Origin: Methanobacteriota archaeon
Lineage (GTDB): Archaea; Halobacteriota; Methanosarcinia; Methanosarcinales; Methanoperedenaceae
DNA: 17,742 nt
NCBI GenBank assembly: GCA_018900975.1
Contig: JAHIFK010000017.1
Location: forward strand, 1 to 17,742
Direction: 5' to 3'
A program made the translations under genes and the position numbers. Each line of letters opens with the position of its first letter. The stretch's first letter is position 1. Shown in pieces: positions 14,076 to 17,742 of this stretch. The notes below the pieces were generated by a model. The model did no database searches. It saw only the letters and a list, made by a program, of their open reading frames with translations, and was not told where the DNA came from.

Positions 14076-15308
14076 ATGTACTTGGAATCCATGCAAAAGC
14101 AGGTTCAAAATTTACTCACTAATCCAAAGGTAATGCAGAAGCAGAGGGAGATTCTTGTCCGGTTTGAGAGAGAGGCAGATAAAAACGATGGACTGGCATT
14201 AGCCACAAGAATAAGCCAGTTGAACAAGTTGTGCAAACTGGCACAGGTTGTCAGGAAATCTTTTACTGCAATGACAAGAGAGGATCTTGAAAATTTCATA
14301 TACAACTTGAAGATCGACCATGATGGAAGCATGAGAACACCATCAACGGCAACCATAAACCAGTATAAGATCGTGATGAAGAAATTCTTTAAATGGCTGC
14401 ACCGGAGTGAGGATTATCCCGAGGTTGTGAAGTGGATCAAGATCAGTAACTCCAAAAAAAGAAAACTGCCAGAGGATATTTTAACTCCGGGTGAGATCAG
14501 AACTATAATCGATGCTGCAGATAACCTTAGAGACAAAGCCCTAGTATCCGTTTTGTATGAAAGCGCATGCCGGCTGGGAGAGATAACCGGACTGAAACAA
14601 AGAGACGCCGTACTGGATCAATACGGCGCAGTTATTTTATTGCCATTCCTGGAAGGCAACAAGACAGGGCAACGACGGATTCGGTTGATTGATTCCGCCC
14701 CGGATCTGGCGCTGTGGCTCAATAATCATCCCAGAAAAGACCCGGGGAAACCGCTGTTTTGTAATGTGCTATTTCCCGATAATCCGCTTGGAGATAAGGG
14801 AGTTCAGGATGTGGTAAAAAAATTAGCCCGCAGGGCTGGAATAAAAAAGAACGTTCACCCGCACCTGTTGCGGCATTCACGAATGACATGCCTGGCAAAG
14901 GACTTTACGGAATCCGAGTTGAAGATTATAGCGGGCTGGTCTGGTGACTCAAGAATGCCCGGCGTATATATTCACTTATCCGGAGCAGACATTGAAAAGA
15001 AGCAGTTGATGAGAGCGGGTCTCCTCGATAAAGAAGAGGCACGAAGGGAAGATAACGTACTAAAGCCGAGAGACTGCCCCAGATGCAAAGAGGTAAACCC
15101 TGCAACTGCTCGCTTCTGCTACAAGTGCGGTCTCGCTTTAGATATGGTGACTGCTATGAAAATCGACACGGGGGAATCAGGAATGGCGCTTGAACTCATG
15201 GACTTGATGCAGAGGGAACCCAGGCTGCTTGAGATGCTGAAAAACATCACAAAACCGGTGGCGGAAACGAAGAAAATACAGGATGGGGGGGGTAAAGAAT
15301 ATCAGTAA
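14076..15308 (+). CDS. Tyrosine recombinase / integrase with C-terminal zinc ribbon
   Basis: 410-residue site-specific recombinase of the XerC/D-phage integrase superfamily. An N-terminal core-binding (SAM-like) domain (about 20-115) is followed by a catalytic domain with Arg166 (ACRLGEI), Lys196 (GNKTGQ), His263-x2-Arg266 (HPHLLRHS), Trp288 in the His/Trp position (AGWSG) and nucleophile Tyr298 (GVYIHLS); the set is complete, so the enzyme is probably active. A rubredoxin-like zinc ribbon follows, C334-x2-C337 and C348-x2-C351, a common addition in methanosarcinal integrases. The open frame extends to TTG 14004 but the TATA box lies inside that stretch; ATG 14076 has a strong ribosome binding site. 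A G8 run (15285-15292) sits six codons before the stop. Next to the iterons it could resolve dimers or integrate the element. Confidence 0.92.
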   Translation: MYLESMQKQVQNLLTNPKVMQKQREILVRFEREADKNDGLALATRISQLNKLCKLAQVVRKSFTAMTREDLENFIYNLKIDHDGSMRTPSTATINQYKIVMKKFFKWLHRSEDYPEVVKWIKISNSKKRKLPEDILTPGEIRTIIDAADNLRDKALVSVLYESACRLGEITGLKQRDAVLDQYGAVILLPFLEGNKTGQRRIRLIDSAPDLALWLNNHPRKDPGKPLFCNVLFPDNPLGDKGVQDVVKKLARRAGIKKNVHPHLLRHSRMTCLAKDFTESELKIIAGWSGDSRMPGVYIHLSGADIEKKQLMRAGLLDKEEARREDNVLKPRDCPRCKEVNPATARFCYKCGLALDMVTAMKIDTGESGMALELMDLMQREPRLLEMLKNITKPVAETKKIQDGGGKEYQ

Positions 15309-15439
15309 AAATTCAAATTGAAGGCGAAGAACTGCTGGATGCAATCGTAAATAAAAAGGGGATAATAGAACTACCTGGAAAGTATGCCGGGAGGAACGTG
15401 AAAGTGATCATCACGTCCCGGGACATGAAGGAAAAGTAG
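15296..15439 (+). CDS. Short open frame with no standard start codon
   Basis: Open frame overlapping the end of the integrase and reading ISVKIQIEGEELLDAIVNKKGIIELPGKYAGRN and onward to KVIITSRDMKEK (about 45 codons; shown in outline). The composition, with alternating hydrophobics and an LP-x3-GxxVKVII ending, looks like a small beta-rich protein similar to AbrB/DUF2080-type transposon-linked proteins, but the match is weak. No ATG, GTG or TTG lies at the right place; ATT at 15311 is the only near-cognate start. Its stop is one base before the next micro-ORF. It may be translated by coupling from the integrase, or be a decayed gene. Confidence 0.35.
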   Translation, partial: RISVKIQIEGEELLDAIVNKKGIIELPGKYAGRNVKVIITSRDMKEK

Positions 15440-15440
15440 A

Positions 15441-15539
15441 ATGCCTGCCTGGAAAGTTGCTGAAACAGAGGATGCAACCCCATGTATAATCAGAAACCTA
15501 TATATATCCGGCAGGCAATGTCATACTTGGTTCATATGA
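15441..15539 (+). CDS. 32-residue micro-ORF
   Basis: Encodes MPAWKVAETEDATPCIIRNL and twelve more residues. AAGGAAAA lies a few bases before the ATG. It starts one base after the stop of the preceding frame and overlaps the next ATG by four bases (ATGA), so it could serve to couple translation. However, a strong TATA box lies within it, and it may have no protein role. Confidence 0.3.
   Translation: MPAWKVAETEDATPCIIRNLYISGRQCHTWFI
15499..15507 (+). promoter_or_regulatory. TATA box for the CxxC micro-ORF / RHH unit
   Basis: TATATATAT, centred about 33 bp before ATG 15536, predicts a start near 15529 and an mRNA with a leader of only a few bases. It gives the ribbon-helix-helix-like gene a promoter independent of the integrase. 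Confidence 0.55.
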
Positions 15540-15616
15540 CAGAAAATAAGTACTACTTTGCGGCATATAAGTGTATCGCTTGTGAACAGGGCATCGCTTT
15601 TCGGGGGAAAAAATAA
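15536..15616 (+). CDS. 26-residue CxxC microprotein
   Basis: Encodes MTENKYYFAAYKCIACEQGI and six more residues. The C13-I-A-C16 pair looks like half a zinc ribbon and might bind metal as a dimer. It is placed exactly behind a strong TATA box, and its stop shares one base with the ATG of the RHH-like gene (TAATG), an arrangement typical of coupled genes. It could be a leader peptide for that gene. No homologue is recognised. Confidence 0.4.
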   Translation: MTENKYYFAAYKCIACEQGIAFRGKK

Positions 15617-15909
15617 TGCCCAAAAAAGACAGGGAATTCCCTGTGCATAGCCACACGATGATCAGTATTGAGCAATATGGGTGGCTTTCTCGGCACGGAA
15701 TCATGAAAAGATCCAAAAACATCCGATTTCTCATTGATAGGGCAATCGCAGAAGAAAAAAGACAGATAGAATATATACAGGCAGAGAGAATACTATCTTC
15801 ACAAATAGAAAAACTCGAAGTAAACCTAAAAAATAACATGTTCATGTATAGAAAAAACGGAATAATACTAAAACCGAAACGCTGCGCTCAAAACGAAAAC
15901 AATTTATGA
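15616..15909 (+). CDS. Ribbon-helix-helix-like DNA-binding protein with coiled-coil tail
   Basis: 97 residues. The N-terminal part HSHTMISIEQYGWLSRHG and RSKNIRFLIDRAIAEE follows the CopG/Arc ribbon-helix-helix plan (strand, helix, turn, helix ending in IRxLIDxAI). Residues about 47-75 form a predicted coiled coil (EEKRQIEYIQAERILSSQIEKLE), then a basic tail. Such small proteins control plasmid copy number or act as centromere binders in partition. It is translationally coupled to the CxxC micro-ORF. Its stop codon lies inside the first arm of the nested inverted repeats, and the phased iterons follow within 420 bp, making it the obvious candidate to bind them. Family fit is by eye; binding is inference. 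Confidence 0.6.
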   Translation: MPKKDREFPVHSHTMISIEQYGWLSRHGIMKRSKNIRFLIDRAIAEEKRQIEYIQAERILSSQIEKLEVNLKNNMFMYRKNGIILKPKRCAQNENNL

Positions 15910-16060
15910 AGTTAAACATGTTCAGGTTTGAAAACCCTGGATTTGGCGGAAATGCAATCAGCCGCTTCTTTTCAAAAAAATTAAGATGAAGAAAAGCCTC
16001 CAAACCTGAACATGTTTGGTTTTCTGATGCCTTTTTTCAGGTAGGGCCGCCAACTTCATA
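15905..16060. repeat. Nested inverted repeats carrying iteron half-sites
   Basis: Perfect 17-bp arms AAACATGTTCAGGTTTG (15914-15930) and CAAACCTGAACATGTTT (16001-16017). They are partly enclosed by 9-bp arms TATGAAGTT (15905-15913) and AACTTCATA (16052-16060) and a 7-bp pair TTGGCGG (15943-15949)/CCGCCAA (16047-16053). The long arms each contain the same CCTGAACA core as the iteron cluster downstream. The structure could form a cruciform or bind protein dimers at two facing sites. Confidence 0.75.
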
Positions 16061-16327
16061 ACATCATAAACAACTCTGTAAAATATAGCATTAAGATCGT
16101 TGCTGTTTCCGTTTATCCGTTTTAACCCATTTTCGCTGTTTTTTTACTTTTATCCTGTGCATGCTGATAATAACAGTGTAAAAATCATTCTAAAAAAGTT
16201 TTGTTGCGCTAATGCATGCGTAAAAATCAAACGTTTTTAACAAAATATCTTAATAAAGTTCTCGTTTCGGTGTACCTTCGGGATTGATCCCGTACTTCCT
16301 GCGCCTGTCCCTGCCCGTTCTGCCCCT
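16061..16327. other. AT-rich gene-free tract between the two repeat clusters
   Basis: No ORF. The stretch to about 16265 is strongly AT-rich with many A- and T-runs and two GCATGC words. It then turns GC-richer before the iterons. Lying between the inverted repeats and the iteron array, it has the position and composition expected of a DNA-unwinding element of a replication origin. This is inference from layout. Confidence 0.45.
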
Positions 16328-16520
16328 AAACCTGAACAGGTCTGAGGCAGATATGAACAGGTTTCACTTAAAAGCTGAACAGGTTTGGGCTAAAGCTGTT
16401 CAGGATTTGATTTGAGGGCAGCGAGACCTGAACATGTCCGGGGAATACCTGAACAGGCTTATAACAAAAGCTGAACAGGTTCACGGCAGACCTGAACAGC
16501 TTTGAGGCGAAAACCTGTCA
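16328..16520 (+). repeat. Helically phased iteron array (core CCTGAACAGG)
   Basis: Eight copies of a near-palindromic core related to ACCTGAACAGGT. The 7-base core CTGAACA (or its complement or a one-base variant) starts at 16332, 16353, 16375, 16397, 16428, 16449, 16471 and 16492. Intervals are 21, 22, 22, 31, 21, 22 and 21 bp, so all lie on the same face of the DNA helix (two turns, with one three-turn step). A degenerate ninth copy CCTGTCA follows near 16514. The copy at 16397 is in opposite orientation, which matters little for a near-palindrome. This is typical of plasmid replication or partition iterons. Confidence 0.85.
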
Positions 16521-16547
16521 AATTTGAAAAGGAAATAAGTACATTTC

Positions 16548-16739
16548 ATGCAAACTGTTGAAAGAATGGGTTCGCCTGTGCGTATGGTCAAAAAAAAAGC
16601 AGTGTGCCGGGGAGAACAGGGAGTGTATGAAGAGTATGACCTGTACATGTATGTACATGTTCAGGTAGTCGTTAGTACCCCCCCAAAAGAGAAAAATAAT
16701 GATTTAGTAATTTCGGCAAGTTTGCCATTATTACTATAA
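16548..16739 (+). CDS. Small hypothetical protein beside the iterons
   Basis: 63 residues: VERMGSPVRMVKKKAVCRGE, then an aromatic/acidic patch GVYEEYDLYMYVHVQVVVS, then a tail after a C7 run. I recognise no family. The middle part looks protein-like (alternating hydrophobics as in a beta strand), and the tail after the C-run looks less so. Upstream AAGGAAAT is a weak, distant ribosome binding site. The codons for YDLYMYVHVQ coincide with a 28-bp imperfect palindrome, and the last 68 bp are antisense to a minus-strand membrane-peptide ORF. Confidence 0.35.
   Translation: MQTVERMGSPVRMVKKKAVCRGEQGVYEEYDLYMYVHVQVVVSTPPKEKNNDLVISASLPLLL
16639..16666. repeat. 28-bp imperfect palindrome with iteron ends
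   Basis: ACCTGTACATGTA - TG - TACATGTTCAGGT: 13-bp arms with one mismatch. The outer ACCTG/CAGGT and the ACATGT blocks are the same words found in the iterons and in the 17-bp inverted repeat, so it is probably another binding site of the same protein, 150 bp downstream of the array. Confidence 0.7.
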
Positions 16740-16788
16740 CCAGCAGTAATAACAATACCAAATAAACCGGGGCACGATCTCTACCCAT
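16672..16788 (-). CDS. 38-residue hydrophobic peptide
   Basis: Starts MGRDRAPVYLVLLLLLVIVI and ends in a short NHYFSLLGGY tail: a charged N-terminus followed by one membrane segment of about 16-18 residues. GAGGG lies 12 bases before ATG 16788, and the ORF begins 19 bp after the stop of the 62-residue gene on the same strand, so the two could be one transcript. The size and topology resemble type I toxin peptides or small membrane regulators; this is inference. A longer version starting at 16881 would overlap the upstream gene and is less likely. Confidence 0.35.
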   Translation of the reverse strand: MGRDRAPVYLVLLLLLVIVIMANLPKLLNHYFSLLGGY

Positions 16789-16807
16789 TCCCAAAACCCT
16801 CAAATTA

Positions 16808-16996
16808 CTATTTTTTATTAATTTTATCCCAAGCGAATTTCCTAACCATAAAATCTCCCTTAGTCGTCTGATACACCTCAAGTAAATAAGTCATAAATTC
16901 CTTATGCGTTAATACTTTGTTTATTTTTTTTCCTTCATGCCCTTTAAGTTCGTTGAAGTAGGCGAGCAGGGCAGGTTCAAGGGTAAGTGTTGCCAT
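16808..16996 (-). CDS. Small helical protein, possible DNA-binding regulator
   Basis: 62 residues: MATLTLEPALLAYFNELKGH, a lysine-rich turn KKINKVLTHKE and a helix FMTYLLEVYQTTKGDF. The short beta-like start followed by two helices is compatible with a ribbon-helix-helix or antitoxin-like fold, but no family is certain. AAGGA lies about 10 bases before the ATG, and a TATA-like AAGATATATAATGG is found about 50 bp upstream. It leads the minus-strand pair with the hydrophobic peptide and points towards the iterons. Confidence 0.6.
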   Translation of the reverse strand: MATLTLEPALLAYFNELKGHEGKKINKVLTHKEFMTYLLEVYQTTKGDFMVRKFAWDKINKK

Positions 16997-17035
16997 ATAT
17001 ATTATCCTTGTTTTAATACCTTTAATATTTTTCCA

Positions 17036-17231
17036 TTATATATCTTTTAATAATTTTAATGTACTTATTTCAGGGTTATAATACACAAAACCAGTGCTTT
17101 TTTTATATGTTTTCCAATAAAATACCAGCACCCGCACATACATAGAGGTTATCCCACGTATGCCTTTTTTCGTCCTGAAATCCCAACAGGATAAGGTAAT
17201 GGGATTCAATGCTGACAGCAAGTTTTATCAT
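17036..17231 (-). pseudogene. Probable small gene split by a frameshift
   Basis: From ATG 17231 one frame reads MIKLAVSIESHYLILLGFQD and stops after 42 codons. A second frame, open from TTG 17221, continues to 17036 and ends KKSTGFVYYNPEISTLKLLK plus DI. Switching frames at the A6 run in the codons after FQD would join them into one protein of about 64 residues. The best start (ATG with a TATA-like ATATTTATC about 25 bp before) belongs to the first frame while the more protein-like end belongs to the second. Function is unknown. It could be two unrelated short ORFs. Confidence 0.35.
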
Positions 17232-17254
17232 ATTTAGCGTTCATTTTGATAAAT

Positions 17255-17533
17255 ATGCAGCAACTCATTGTCCCGGCGATCCCCGGGATGAAACCTGAAC
17301 TCGTGCAGGAGTGGCAATACGTCCAGCGCAGCAAGGGTGGCGGTCCTGGCTATTGGCGCAGGCGTAACAGGCACGAACCCAGCCTTGCACAGGCAGCACA
17401 GCGACTGCGGATGAGTGAACTCTCGCACCGCATGTACGGCGCCACAGGCACGGAGCAGCTCAGGGATGGAAGGAGAATTCCCGTAAATGCCGTCCTGGTC
17501 AGCCCGCTGCTAAGGGGCAGCCCTGAGGTTTAA
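17255..17533 (+). CDS. Hypothetical protein, GC-rich, Arg-rich
   Basis: 92 residues beginning MQQLIVPAIPGMKPELVQEW. A Gly/Arg-rich centre (RSKGGGPGYWRRRNRHEP) is followed by a helical part (SLAQAAQRLRMSELSHRMYG) and a final strand region (GRRIPVNAVLVSPLLRG). Base composition is clearly richer in GC than the flanking AT-rich DNA, suggesting separate origin. The frame opens at TTG 17246, but ATG 17255 is the natural start; a TATA-like TTTATCATATTTAG ends ~20 bp upstream, so a leaderless mRNA is possible. No family recognised. A GC hairpin follows 28 bp after the stop. Confidence 0.55.
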   Translation: MQQLIVPAIPGMKPELVQEWQYVQRSKGGGPGYWRRRNRHEPSLAQAAQRLRMSELSHRMYGATGTEQLRDGRRIPVNAVLVSPLLRGSPEV

Positions 17534-17560
17534 CATCGCGGGGTTGGGGGGTAGAGAAGT

Positions 17561-17580
17561 CCCCTTCCGTGAGGGAGGGG
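17561..17580. terminator. GC-rich hairpin after the 92-residue gene
   Basis: CCCCTTCC-GTGA-GGGAGGGG forms an 8-bp stem (one G-T pair) with a four-base loop. There is no T-run after it, so it is a possible terminator or RNA stabiliser only. Confidence 0.4.
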
Positions 17581-17597
17581 TAATTGACGGGGAATTT

Positions 17598-17656
17598 AGT
17601 ACTCACTTTTACTATAATTGTGCGTACTACACACAGTACTCACTTTTACTGTAATT
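17598..17656 (+). repeat. Tandem 22-bp direct repeat in the promoter of the last gene
   Basis: Two copies at 17598-17619 and 17635-17656, starting AGTACTCACTTTTACT and ending TAATT, differ at one base (A or G before TAATT). They start 37 bp apart. A partial third GTACT follows at 17661. The second copy supplies the only TATA-like sequence before ATG 17669, so the repeats probably form an operator. Confidence 0.7.
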
Positions 17657-17668
17657 AGGGGTACTAAA

Positions 17669-17742
17669 ATGTCCAGGTATTGCATCCTCTGTTTCAGCGC
17701 AAGTGCCTCTGAGACCGGGAGACCCTGGGAGTTTAAACTCCC
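17669..17742 (+). CDS. Start of a gene cut by the window end
   Basis: Open frame MSRYCILCFSASASETGRPW and a few more residues to the last base. A C5-x2-C8 pair near the start suggests a zinc-binding N-terminus. It follows the tandem repeats directly; no ribosome binding site is seen. Too short to identify. Confidence 0.35.
   Translation, partial: MSRYCILCFSASASETGRPWEFKL
17727..17742. repeat. Perfect 16-bp palindrome at the window end
   Basis: GGGAGTTTAAACTCCC occupies exactly the last 16 bases. It may be a protein site within the partial ORF, or an assembly edge effect if the contig ends here. Confidence 0.6.

Noticed and set aside
15280..15308. Programmed frameshift at the G8 run joining the integrase to the following small frame
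   Set aside because: The small frame is closed by TAA at 15293-15295, directly after the G-run, so neither +1 nor -1 slippage there leads into it.

Overview
The window looks like chromosomal DNA of a methanogen-related archaeon, with an accessory or plasmid-like stretch at its right end. Evidence for an archaeon: the F420-precursor pair cofG/cofH, a GPN-loop GTPase, stand-alone LplB and LplA, archaeal TATA boxes about 25 bp before several start codons, and GAGGTG/GGAGG ribosome binding sites. A UbiA-family prenyltransferase resembling the futalosine-pathway (menaquinone) type, together with F420 genes and moderate GC, would fit a 'Candidatus Methanoperedens'-like member of the Methanosarcinales. 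That assignment is inference, not proof.

Left part (1-11.7 kb), mostly housekeeping. Two carbamoyl-phosphate synthase large-subunit genes lie in tandem on the minus strand (the second is cut by the window edge). A macro-domain hydrolase diverges from them. A UbiA-like prenyltransferase and a GPN-loop GTPase then form a second divergent pair. After two small orphan genes and a good hairpin/T-run terminator comes a tight plus-strand operon lplB-lplA-flavoprotein (geranylgeranyl-reductase family), probably a lipoate-attachment unit. It converges with a small charged protein and the minus-strand operon cofG-cofH (FO synthase, coenzyme F420).

Middle (11.7-13.4 kb). A truncated 5' half of a tRNA-Leu lies just before a complete tRNA-Leu(UAA). 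These are followed by an 84-residue protein resembling only the N-terminal Zn/OB part of MCM helicase, two small minus-strand genes, a DUF2283-like/HicB-like pair and a possible antitoxin remnant. This has the look of a tRNA-associated integration hotspot.

Right part (13.4-17.7 kb), accessory. There are three degenerate CRISPR-type repeats, a tyrosine recombinase with a C-terminal zinc ribbon behind a palindromic operator, and a chain of overlapping micro-ORFs ending in a ribbon-helix-helix-like protein. Immediately downstream is a striking non-coding block: nested inverted repeats, an AT-rich tract, and eight CCTGAACAGG-type iterons spaced 21-22 bp (one gap of 31 bp), i.e. all on one face of the helix. 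Small ORFs on both strands, a tandem 22-bp repeat in front of a partial gene, and a perfect 16-bp palindrome at the last base complete the region. I read it as the replication-origin or partition (centromere-like) and recombination module of an integrated or free plasmid-like element. No replication initiator is visible.
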